Assembly (NCBI GenBank): GCA_020633075.1 | Contig: JACKEI010000006.1 | Coordinates: 1-64,000 of the forward strand | Source of the DNA: Sandaracinaceae bacterium | GTDB lineage: Bacteria; Myxococcota_A; Polyangia; Polyangiales; Houyiibacteriaceae | DNA length: 64,000 nt | Direction: 5' to 3' | In this document: in pieces, positions 54,998 to 63,548 of the stretch | Layout of the letters: the number at the start of each line of letters is the position of its first letter | Position numbering within the stretch: the first letter of the stretch is position 1 | Translations under genes and position numbers: made by a program | The notes under the pieces: generated by a model | What the model saw: the letters and a program-made list of their open reading frames with translations, nothing else | Databases searched by the model: none | Told to the model about the DNA's origin: nothing

Positions 54998-56211
54998 TCG
55001 CGCTCCTTGGGCCACCGCTGCGCCGAGTAGATCGTGCGCCGCCCCGACAGCGAGAACGCTACCACGCACACCACGAACACGTGTGGCAAGACGCCCACCC
55101 CGAGCAACTCCACGGCCATGACCGACAGCGCCAGCGGTGCGTTGGAGGAGGCCGCGAAGACCGCCGCGAGCCCCACCCCGGCGCCGAGCTCGATGGGCAC
55201 GCCCAGGAAGCGCGCGAGCACGCTGCCGAGGGCGGCTCCGACGAAGAAGAGCGGTGTCACCTCGCCGCCCAGGTAGCCGGCGGCGAGCGTCACGGCCGTG
55301 AACACCAGCTTGAGCGCGAAGACGTACACCGGCAGGTGGGGGTCCTCGAAGGCGCGCACGATGACCGGCACCCCCAGGCCCAGGTAGTCGCTGGTGCCGA
55401 CCACCTTCCACAGCAGCACCACCGCGACCCCGCCGACGAACATGCGGCGCGCGAGGGTCTTCACGTGCTTCTCGCCCTGTCTCTTCAAGAAGCCCATGAG
55501 CTCGATGAAGGCGACCGTGGCCGCCGCCGCGGCCACACCGAAGAGCACCCACTTGCCCAGCAGCGGCGGGGTCAGCGCCACGGTCGGCGCGGCCGGGTAG
55601 TGCTGGTGCCCGACGCCCAGCGCGCGCGTGGTGAGGTCCCCCACCAGCGAGGCGACCAGCGCGGGGACGAGCGCGACGTAGCGCAGGCGCCCGACCACGA
55701 CGAACTCCAGCGCGAAGATGGCGCCGGCGATGGGGGTCCCGAACACGGAGCCGAAGCCCCCCGCCGCCCCCGCCGCCAGCAGCTGCAGCCGCATGGCCGG
55801 CGACACACGCGCGCGGTGCGAGACCCAGTCTGCCAAGCTGGCGCCCATCTGCACCGCCGTGCCCTCACGCCCGGCGCTGCCGCCGAAGAGGTGCGTGAGC
55901 ACCGTCCCGAGCAGCACCATGGGCGCCATGCGCAGCGGGATCTCGGCGCCACCGTCGTGCAGCCTGTCGATGACGAGGTTGTTGCCCCCCTTGATGGGCT
56001 GGCCGTAGCGCTCGTAGAGCCAGCCGATGCCGAAGCCGGCAAGCGGCAGCGTGTAGACGATCAGCTCGTGCCCCGTACGGAAGGTGGTCACGAGCTCGAG
56101 CAGCCACAAGAACAGCGCCGACGCGGCGCCGGCCAGCACGCCCACCACGGCGCCCAGCCCCACCAGCGTGCCCCCGCGCTGCACTCGCTCGCGCGCGCTC
56201 GGAGCGCTCAC
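54994..56211 (-). CDS. CLC-F family fluoride/proton antiporter-like protein
   Basis: A 405-aa CLC-family transporter with about ten membrane segments. Residues 76-79 read GNNL where chloride-type CLCs have GSGIP. GREGT stands at 114-118 in place of GREGP. In the CLC-F fluoride exporters the first site is GNNLI or GMNLI, so this belongs by sequence to the fluoride-exporting branch (Asn subclade). The GFGSVFGTPIAGAIFALE segment is the usual CLC motif. No fluoride riboswitch was seen upstream of the operon. The start overlaps the BASS gene stop and the stop overlaps the zinc-ribbon gene start, both by 4 bp. Fluoride export is inferred from motifs only. Confidence 0.82.
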   Translation of the reverse strand: MSAPSARERVQRGGTLVGLGAVVGVLAGAASALFLWLLELVTTFRTGHELIVYTLPLAGFGIGWLYERYGQPIKGGNNLVIDRLHDGGAEIPLRMAPMVLLGTVLTHLFGGSAGREGTAVQMGASLADWVSHRARVSPAMRLQLLAAGAAGGFGSVFGTPIAGAIFALEFVVVGRLRYVALVPALVASLVGDLTTRALGVGHQHYPAAPTVALTPPLLGKWVLFGVAAAAATVAFIELMGFLKRQGEKHVKTLARRMFVGGVAVVLLWKVVGTSDYLGLGVPVIVRAFEDPHLPVYVFALKLVFTAVTLAAGYLGGEVTPLFFVGAALGSVLARFLGVPIELGAGVGLAAVFAASSNAPLALSVMAVELLGVGVLPHVFVVCVVAFSLSGRRTIYSAQRWPKERE

Positions 56212-57110
56212 GATGGCGCCTCACCGGCGGTCGCTTCACCAGCGGGTCCCTGCGCGGGCAGGGCGCGACGACCCACCACGATGAGCACCGCGCCCGTGAA
56301 GTAGACCACCAAGGAGTACAGAAAGACGGGGGGCAGCAGGGTGAGCTCTCCGTGCATGAGGGCCAGGCCCAACGCGAACGCGAGCGTCCCGTTCTGGATG
56401 CCCACCTCGAGGGCGACCGTGAGCTGCTGTGCCAAGGGCAGACCGGCCGCACGCGCGAGCCCCCAGCCCAACAGGGTGGACGCGACGTTGAGGGTGAGCA
56501 CGGCCGGCCCCGACGAGACCATGGCCGCGCCGAGGCGCTCTCCGTTGCCGCGCAGCGAGCCCAGGATGATGACGACCAAGAGCAGCGTGGCGAGCCCCTT
56601 CACCGGCCGCTCCAGGCGCTTGGCCCAGCGCTCGCTGCGCGCGCGCAGCAGCATGCCGAGGCCCACGGGCAGCCCCATGACCAGGAAGATCTGGGCCATG
56701 GTGCTGCCGATCGGCATGGGCGGCAGCGCACCGTCGGCGTCGAAGACCGCGAGGGCGAGCGTGAGCACCAGCGGGATGGTCACGATGGTGATGAGCCCGC
56801 TGAGCGCGGTGAGCGTGACCGAGAGCGCCGTGTCGGCCCGGGCGAAGCTGGCGTAGAGGTTGCTGTGGGCGCCGCCCGGACAGGCCGCGATCAGCACGAG
56901 CCCGAGCGCAAGGGGTGTGCTCAGGCCGAAGGCGAAGGCACAGGCGAAGGCGAGCGCCGGCAACAGCAGGATCTGGCCGACCAGCCCCACCGCCACCGCG
57001 CGCGGGCGCGACGCGATGCGACGGAAGTCGTCCGGGGTGAGCCCGAGCCCCATGGTCAGCATGATGGCGCTGACCGAGACCACCAAGAACAGCTGCGCTT
57101 TCGCGTCCAT
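56208..57110 (-). CDS. Bile acid:sodium symporter family (BASS/SBF) transporter
   Basis: A 300-aa transporter with about ten hydrophobic segments. The family features are MLTMGLGLTPDDFRRI near the start, LALGLVLIAACPGGAHSNLY (the conserved CPGG...SN motif) and the late VALEVGIQNGTLAFALGLAL. BASS proteins import organic anions with Na+; the substrate is unknown. A long upstream open frame exists, but MDAKAQLFLVV at 57110 is the sensible start. It heads the operon with the CLC-F-like and zinc-ribbon genes and overlaps the CLC-F start by 4 bp. It is divergent from the FHA gene, whose start is 97 bp away. Confidence 0.88.
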   Translation of the reverse strand: MDAKAQLFLVVSVSAIMLTMGLGLTPDDFRRIASRPRAVAVGLVGQILLLPALAFACAFAFGLSTPLALGLVLIAACPGGAHSNLYASFARADTALSVTLTALSGLITIVTIPLVLTLALAVFDADGALPPMPIGSTMAQIFLVMGLPVGLGMLLRARSERWAKRLERPVKGLATLLLVVIILGSLRGNGERLGAAMVSSGPAVLTLNVASTLLGWGLARAAGLPLAQQLTVALEVGIQNGTLAFALGLALMHGELTLLPPVFLYSLVVYFTGAVLIVVGRRALPAQGPAGEATAGEAPS

Positions 57111-57206
57111 CGCGGGGAGGGTGGGCCCGGACGGTCCCCTCACGCAAGCTCCAGGCGACCTTGCCCCGGGCTCCGCCGCTCGGCAGACTGACCGGAGGGC
57201 ACGCAC

Positions 57207-58259
57207 TTGGAGGACGACCGACACAACCGAGGCACCCACGTCGCTCCGCTCTCGGAGCTGACGTACATCCCGCAGCTGGCGAGCGCGCTGTATGGCAAGG
57301 CGCGCGCCGAGGTGCTGGAGCGACGCAGCGAGGCCACCCCGCTGCATGGCGGGTTCTGGGTGTTCGCCGGGCTGGAGGGGCAGCTGCTGGGCTTCGTGAC
57401 GTGCAGCCCCGGCACTCACAGCGTGCTCGGGCGTCACACGGAGGCCGACCTGCGCGTGGACGAGCGCTACGCCGGCGTGTCCCTGCGGCAGGCGCTGCTG
57501 CGCGTGCGGCGGGCCGAAGGGGAGCTGGTGCTCAACCTGATGGACCTGGAGTCGCCGAGTGGCATCACGCTGCACGACGCGCGCCGCGTGCGGGCACTGG
57601 ACGCGCAGGGGCCCTTCGCCGCGTCCCTCGGCGGGATGATGATGCTCTTCGTTCCGGACGAGGCGGGCCTCGAGCTTCCCGAGGCGCTGCCGGTGCCCGA
57701 GCTCTTCGGAGTCGAAGAGAGGGACGTGCCGGGCGCGCGGCAGGGGCACGGCTTGGTCCAGAACTCCGCGCCAGGCGGTGTGGGTCCGAGCCTGCGACGG
57801 GACCGGGGGCACAGCGTCATCAGCGCGGTGGCGGGCTACTCGCGGCCCAGCGACGGCTCGCTCGTGCCGAGCCGTCGTGACGCCGGGAGCCACGTGTCGG
57901 TCGACATGGTGGCGGCCCGTGAAGCCGGGGCGACGGCCTTCGCGGTGTCGATGGAGGGGCTGGACGTGGGCACCCTGGTGCTGACGCGCGCGCAGCTCAC
58001 GGCGGGGGTGCTGGTGGGGCGGTACGGCCGCTGCTGGGACCTCGGTGACCAGCCGCTGCCGTCCACGGTGTCCCGCGTCCACGCGCTGTTCATCTACGAA
58101 GACGGGCAGCTGCGGGTGCTGGATCTCGGGTCCACCAACGGGGTCACGCTCGACGACGAGCCGCTGCGCGCGGCCAGCGTGGGACGTCACCAGCGGGTAG
58201 GCATCGGCGAGGAGCTCGTGCTGAACGCCCTCTTCGTCGGGGCGGGCTCAGAAGCGTAG
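57207..58259 (+). CDS. Double FHA-domain protein
   Basis: A 350-aa protein that starts at TTG 57207. A strong GGAGGG lies 7 bases upstream, which makes this unusual start credible. An FHA-like fold occupies about 60-150 (HSVLGRHTEADLRVD, LESPSGITLHD). A clearer FHA lies at the C-terminus, about 260-345 (GVLVGRYGRCWD, STVSRVHALFI, DLGSTNGVTLDDEPL). FHA domains bind phosphothreonine peptides, so it may read the output of Ser/Thr kinases; a kinase gene lies 12 kb away. The middle 110 residues are low-complexity. Its 3' end overlaps the convergent RNase gene by 12 bp. Confidence 0.83.
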   Translation: MEDDRHNRGTHVAPLSELTYIPQLASALYGKARAEVLERRSEATPLHGGFWVFAGLEGQLLGFVTCSPGTHSVLGRHTEADLRVDERYAGVSLRQALLRVRRAEGELVLNLMDLESPSGITLHDARRVRALDAQGPFAASLGGMMMLFVPDEAGLELPEALPVPELFGVEERDVPGARQGHGLVQNSAPGGVGPSLRRDRGHSVISAVAGYSRPSDGSLVPSRRDAGSHVSVDMVAAREAGATAFAVSMEGLDVGTLVLTRAQLTAGVLVGRYGRCWDLGDQPLPSTVSRVHALFIYEDGQLRVLDLGSTNGVTLDDEPLRAASVGRHQRVGIGEELVLNALFVGAGSEA

Positions 58260-59654
58260 GCGCTCGCCCTCGGCGGGCACGTTCACGCTCGGAAAGTCGC
58301 GCTCGTCCAGCTTCTTCGCCAGCGCCGCGAGCTGCGGGGACTCACCGTGCACCAGGACCACGTGGCGCAGGGGGCCGTGCTCGCGGACCCGCTCGGCGAA
58401 GCTCACCAGGTCGTTCTGGTCGGCGTGGGCGCTGAAGCCCTCCAGCACGCGGATGCGACAGGCGCGGTGCCACTCCACGCCCAGGATGCGTACCCTCGCG
58501 CGGCGCTCTACCAGGCGGCGGCCCAGCGTGTGCTGCGCCATGAAGCCCACGATGACCACCTCGCTGTCGGGGTCCTCGATGATGGCCTTCAGGTGGTGGA
58601 CGACGCGCCCGAACTCGCACATGCCGCTGGCGGCGAGGATGATGCACGGCCCGCCGCGCGCGTCGATCTCCATGGACTCACGCACACTCTGGACGTAGCG
58701 CAGCCCGGGGAAGTCGAAGGGGGACGCGTCCGCGGCGAGCAGCTTGCGGGTCTCGTCGTCGTAGCAGTCCGGGTGGCGACGGAAGACGTCCGTGACCTTC
58801 AGCCCGAGCGGCGTGTCCAGGTACACGGGGATCTCTGGCAGGCGCCCCGCGTCGTGCAGGCGGCGCAGTGTGTACAGCAGCTCTTGCGCGCGCTCGAGCG
58901 CGAAGGTGGGGATGACCACCTTGCTGCGGCGTGCGATGGCGCCCTCGGCTACCTCCACCAGGTCGTCCTCCATGCGGGTCCGTGGTGGGTGGAGGCGGTC
59001 GCCGTACGTGCCCTCCATGATGAGCACGCTCGCGTTTGGCGGGACCTCGGGGTCCTTCAGGATGGGCATGGCGTGACGCCCCAGGTCCCCGGTGAAGAGC
59101 ACGCGCTTCAGGTCTCCGTCGTCGTCGATGTCGAGCGCCACCAGGGCGCTGCCCAGCACGTGACCAGCGTCGTAGAAGGTGACCGTGACGCCCTCGAGCA
59201 CCTGCTGCGTGCGCCGATACGGGATGCCCCGCATGAGGCTCATGACGCCCTCGACGTCGCGCTGGTCATACAGCGGCTCCACCGGGTCCATGTTGGTGGT
59301 GCCGCGCGCGATCTTGGCGTTGATCCACTCGGCGTCGTGCATCTGGATGGCGGCCGCGTCCTCCAGCATGACGGAGCAGAGGTCCCGCGTGGCGTCGGTC
59401 GCGAAGATGACCCCGCGATAGCCGCGCTTGTACAGCACGGGCAGCGCGCCCGAGTGGTCGATGTGCGCGTGCGACAAGACCACCGCGTCCACGTCGTTTG
59501 GGTTGACGCGCAGGTTCTTGTTGCGCTCGACGGACTCTTTGCGTCGGCCCTGGAAGAGACCGCAGTCGAGGAGGACGTTGCCGCGAGGCGTGTGCACGAG
59601 GTGCATGGAGCCGGTGACGCCCTGCGCGGCCCCGAGGAACTCGACTTCGATCAT
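58248..59654 (-). CDS. Metallo-beta-lactamase/beta-CASP RNase (CPSF-like)
   Basis: A 468-aa beta-CASP nuclease of the Ysh1/COG1236 type. The metal-binding motif SHAHIDHSG is at about 59-67. The beta-CASP part follows (VIPTFALERAQELLYTL, GLRYVQSVRESM). The late motifs GFMAQHTLGRRL, FSAHADQNDLVSF and VLVHGESPQLAAL supply the remaining His ligands. Such enzymes cleave RNA, mostly without known targets in bacteria. The start is MIEVEFLGAAQGVTGS at 59654. It is divergent from the carbonic-anhydrase-like gene, whose ATG is 152 bp away, and convergent with the FHA gene. Confidence 0.92.
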   Translation of the reverse strand: MIEVEFLGAAQGVTGSMHLVHTPRGNVLLDCGLFQGRRKESVERNKNLRVNPNDVDAVVLSHAHIDHSGALPVLYKRGYRGVIFATDATRDLCSVMLEDAAAIQMHDAEWINAKIARGTTNMDPVEPLYDQRDVEGVMSLMRGIPYRRTQQVLEGVTVTFYDAGHVLGSALVALDIDDDGDLKRVLFTGDLGRHAMPILKDPEVPPNASVLIMEGTYGDRLHPPRTRMEDDLVEVAEGAIARRSKVVIPTFALERAQELLYTLRRLHDAGRLPEIPVYLDTPLGLKVTDVFRRHPDCYDDETRKLLAADASPFDFPGLRYVQSVRESMEIDARGGPCIILAASGMCEFGRVVHHLKAIIEDPDSEVVIVGFMAQHTLGRRLVERRARVRILGVEWHRACRIRVLEGFSAHADQNDLVSFAERVREHGPLRHVVLVHGESPQLAALAKKLDERDFPSVNVPAEGERLRF

Positions 59655-59805
59655 GCCTGGGGATACCTCACCCGGGCTCCGGAGCAACGTGGAATCAACG
59701 GGGTCGGAACGACCCGTTGGGTCAGAACGACCCACCCCGGGAACGGCGATGCGGCAGAAACAAGGGCGCCAGGCTTGGCACGGACCTTGTTTGCGTCTGC
59801 ACAGC

Positions 59806-60342
59806 ATGGACGCCCACTCTGACGATCACACGCTCGCGCCCTCGCTGCCGCTGGAGCTCCTGGGCGTGAAGCGCGGCGTGTGGGACGGGGAGCGGCCTTG
59901 GGGCCTCGTGTGGTGCTGCTCGGATCTCCGCCAGCTGCCGGAGACGGTCTTCGGGACCCAGCCGGGTGAGCTGCTGGTGCTGCAAGGGAGCTCCACGGTG
60001 CCGGCCGCAGCCATACTCAGCGACGTCGCCTGGGCTGCGCGGCAGCACGAGCTCTCCCACGTCTTCGTGGTCGCTCACGCGGGCTGCAGGATGCTGCGCG
60101 CCGCGCTCGGCAGCTCCGGGAGCACGGGCCCGCTGGCAGCGCAGCTCGACCGCCTGGGTTTGTTTGCCGGGTGTGAGTCGGACGAGGTCGGCCGCATGCT
60201 CGCGCGCGTCGCCTCGGAGCAGCTGCGCGTGGAGCTCGCCCGACGCGGCGCGCGCAGCGAGGTGCTCGCCACGTTCGCGGACGAGCGCGGTCGCCTGGCC
60301 CGCCTGCGCGACGCCCGCAGCGAGCACATCGGCGTAGCCTGA
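59806..60342 (+). CDS. Divergent beta-carbonic-anhydrase-like protein
   Basis: A 178-aa protein with a beta-CA-like layout. CCSDLR (Cys38, Asp40, Arg42) corresponds to the CxDxR of the family. AHAGCRML (His91, Cys94) corresponds to HxxC. These would give the Cys-His-Cys zinc ligands and the Asp-Arg dyad. The usual NAGN strand is replaced by VLQGSSTVPAAAILS, and the dimerising C-terminus is shorter and different. It may be an active small carbonic anhydrase, a carbon disulfide hydrolase-like relative, or a non-catalytic protein. There is no operon partner; it starts 152 bp from the divergent RNase gene. Confidence 0.65.
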   Translation: MDAHSDDHTLAPSLPLELLGVKRGVWDGERPWGLVWCCSDLRQLPETVFGTQPGELLVLQGSSTVPAAAILSDVAWAARQHELSHVFVVAHAGCRMLRAALGSSGSTGPLAAQLDRLGLFAGCESDEVGRMLARVASEQLRVELARRGARSEVLATFADERGRLARLRDARSEHIGVA

Positions 60343-60360
60343 ACCATGCGTGCGTGTGCG

Positions 60361-61052
60361 CTACAGGGTCTCGGGACGTAGCGGGGCCGCCTTGGCGTCC
60401 GCCTCGCGGCGCTCGCTGTATCGGTCCACCAAGAAGTCGCGCAGGTCCCGCGTGAGGAGCGTGAACTTGTAGAGCTCCTCCATGACGTCCACCAGGCGGT
60501 CGCGATAGGGGGAGTCCTTCATGCGCCCGTCCTCGTGGAACTCGTCGTAGGCCTTCGCGACCGAGGACTGGTTGGGGATGGTCAGCATGCGCATCCAGCG
60601 CCCCAGCAGCCGGAGCGTGTTGACGGCGTTGAACGACTGCGAGCCACCCGACACCTGCATGACGGCCAGGGTGCGCCCCTGGGTCGGTCGCACCGCGCCG
60701 AGGGCGAGCGGGATCCAGTCGATCTGGTTCTTGAACACGCCGGTGATGGCCCCGTGCATCTCGGGCGAGGACCACACCTGCCCCTCGGACCACAGGGAGA
60801 GCTCGCGCAGGCGCACCACCTCCGGGTGCTCGTCGAGGCCGGGGCCCTTCATGGGGAGGTCGTGGGGGTGAAAGAAGCGCACCTCGCAGCCGAGGTCGGT
60901 CAGGACGCGGCCCGCCTCCTCGGCGAGCAGCCGGCTGTAGGAGCGCTCCCGCAGCGAACCATAGAGCATCAGGATGCGCGGCGGGTCCGTGCGCAGGGTG
61001 AGCGCCGGTAGCTCCGGGCGCGCGAGGGGCGGGGGGTTGCCGTAGGACACGC

Positions 61053-61056
<4 letters not shown>
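60361..61056 (-). CDS. arsH: ArsH, NADPH-dependent FMN reductase of arsenic resistance
   Basis: A 231-aa flavoprotein of the ArsH family. The FMN site GSLRERSYSRLLAEEAGR, then LWSEGQVWSSPEMHGAITG, FKNQIDWIPL and VSGGSQSFNAVNTLRLLGRW are the family signatures. ArsH oxidises trivalent methyl- and aromatic arsenicals and also has quinone- or iron-reducing activity in some species. The start overlaps the acr3 stop by 4 bp, so it is translated with the permease. It is the last gene of arsR-acr3-arsH. Confidence 0.95.
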
Positions 61057-62117
<1,061 letters not shown>

Positions 62118-62139
62118 GGTGATCCTTCTCGGTGTGCGC

Positions 62140-62523
62140 TCAGAGCGCGGCGACGAGCCCCTTGAGCAGCGCCACGGCGCCCGGCTCGACGCAGTAACAG
62201 ATGCGCGGACCGGCGACCTCGCCGCGGATGAGGCCCGCCTCTTTGAGTTGCTTGAGGTGCTGGGAGACGGTGGACTGCGCGAGCGGGAGCGCGTCCCCCA
62301 GCTCACCGGCGACGCAGGTGTCGCGCTGCAAGAGCGTGCGCAGGATGCTGACGCGCGCTGGGTGGCCGAGGGCCTTGGCCAGACGGGCGAGCGCGAGGTT
62401 TGCGTCCCCCGCGTCCGCAGGCAGCGCTGCCGCTGGGAGCGCCGGCGGGCAGCAAGTGTCGACGGACGCCGAAGCCTCGGCACGCGCGCTCGCGCTGGGG
62501 CCGTCATGCTTTGGTCTACGCAT
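62140..62523 (-). CDS. arsR: ArsR family arsenic-responsive repressor
   Basis: A 127-aa winged-helix repressor. The recognition helix is LAQSTVSQHLKQLKEAGL. The E. coli-type ELCVCDL site is replaced by TCVAGEL with one Cys (Cys70), while an N-terminal Cys24-Cys25 pair is present. This matches the three-Cys arrangement of the Corynebacterium ArsR (two N-terminal plus one helix Cys). Cys109 and Cys111 (CYC) are extra. It should release DNA on binding As(III). A palindrome at 62522-62534 covers its start codon. It is the first gene of arsR-acr3-arsH. Confidence 0.93.
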   Translation of the reverse strand: MRRPKHDGPSASARAEASASVDTCCPPALPAAALPADAGDANLALARLAKALGHPARVSILRTLLQRDTCVAGELGDALPLAQSTVSQHLKQLKEAGLIRGEVAGPRICYCVEPGAVALLKGLVAAL

Positions 62524-62534
62524 TTCGTCGAAAT
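62522..62534. promoter_or_regulatory. ArsR operator candidate at the arsR start
   Basis: ATTTCG-T-CGAAAT is a perfect 6+1+6 inverted repeat that overlaps the ArsR start codon (62521-62523). ArsR/SmtB repressors usually bind AT-rich palindromes of this size at their own promoters. The adjacent ATACGATACGA repeats are a possible extension. Confidence 0.6.
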
Positions 62535-62660
62535 ACGATACGAGATGGAAATGATCAAGCCCTTTGTGGGCGCTGGGCTGCCGCGCCGGTCGAAGCGCTT
62601 ATACGCGCACAATGTAGGCGAGTAGCGCAGACGAGGGCGCGGGGTCACCATAGGCCGGTG

Positions 62661-63527
62661 ATGTACCCTCTCTCAGAGAAGTCCGCGCGGCGCGGGGTGA
62701 GCGGCCTGGCCGGCACCTGCGCCCTGCTCCTCATGTCCGTTGCCCTGCAGGGGTGCCTGTGGACGAAGCGCAGCGAGACGGCCGCCATGCAAGAGCGCCT
62801 CGGCTCCATCGAAGAGCGCATGGAGGCGCAAGCGGCCGAGCTCGCGCGCCTGCTGGAGGTCGCCAACGTGGTGCTGTTGCGCAACAGCGCAGACCAGGGG
62901 GCGCTCCTTCAGCAGCTGCAGGACCAGCTCGGGCAGCTGGAGGGGCAGATCGCCGAGACGCGCCACCTGGCAGAGACCATGCAGCGTGACGAGATCGACC
63001 AGCGCCGCGAGATCGCAGAGCAACGCGAGCAGATGGACGAGCAGCACCGGCAGATCGAGCGGCGCCTGGACCAGATCGCCCGCGCAGCCGGCATGGACGT
63101 GGTGCTGCAGCCCAGCGAGATCCCACGTGACCGCGCGGCGCACTTCGAGGCCGGCAGCCAGGCGCTGCGAGTGGGCTCGCACTCCTACGCGCGCGCGCTC
63201 TTCCGCGAGTACGTGGTGCGCTACCCCACCGACGACCTGGCCGACGACGCCCAGTACGGCATCGGCTCGAGCTACCTGCAGCAACGGCAGCCGGCCGCAG
63301 CGCTGGGCGAGTTCCGCCGCATCCTGGGGGCGTACCGCGACGGCGACGTCGTGGACAAGACGCTCATGGACATGGCGGAGGCCTTCGTGCAGGTGCGCGC
63401 CTGCGCGGACGCGCGCGCCTCGCTGGAGGCGCTGATTCAGGCCTACCCGAGCTCGCCGCTCATCACGCGGGCCCGCAACCGGCTGCGCGAGGTGACGCGC
63501 CTGCCCGCCCGCTCCTGCCAGGAGTAG
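62661..63527 (+). CDS. CpoB/YbgF-like lipoprotein (Tol-Pal system)
   Basis: A 288-aa exported lipoprotein with lipobox ALQGC after a short signal. Residues about 40-155 form a long coiled coil (MQERLGSIEERMEAQAAELA, REIAEQREQMDEQHRQIE). The C-terminal half holds TPR repeats (HFEAGSQALRVGSHSYARAL, YGIGSSYLQQRQPAAALGEF), as in the Tol-Pal accessory protein CpoB. It should couple Tol-Pal to cell-wall synthesis at division. ATG 62661 is chosen. The neighbour, convergent at the right edge, encodes a TolB-like protein, which supports the Tol-Pal link. Confidence 0.85.
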   Translation: MYPLSEKSARRGVSGLAGTCALLLMSVALQGCLWTKRSETAAMQERLGSIEERMEAQAAELARLLEVANVVLLRNSADQGALLQQLQDQLGQLEGQIAETRHLAETMQRDEIDQRREIAEQREQMDEQHRQIERRLDQIARAAGMDVVLQPSEIPRDRAAHFEAGSQALRVGSHSYARALFREYVVRYPTDDLADDAQYGIGSSYLQQRQPAAALGEFRRILGAYRDGDVVDKTLMDMAEAFVQVRACADARASLEALIQAYPSSPLITRARNRLREVTRLPARSCQE

Positions 63528-63548
63528 CGCGGCTTCCAGTGGCGCGGC

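Noticed and set aside
57111..57206. Fluoride riboswitch before the BASS/CLC-F operon
   Set aside because: The minus-strand leader does not show the conserved riboswitch segments.
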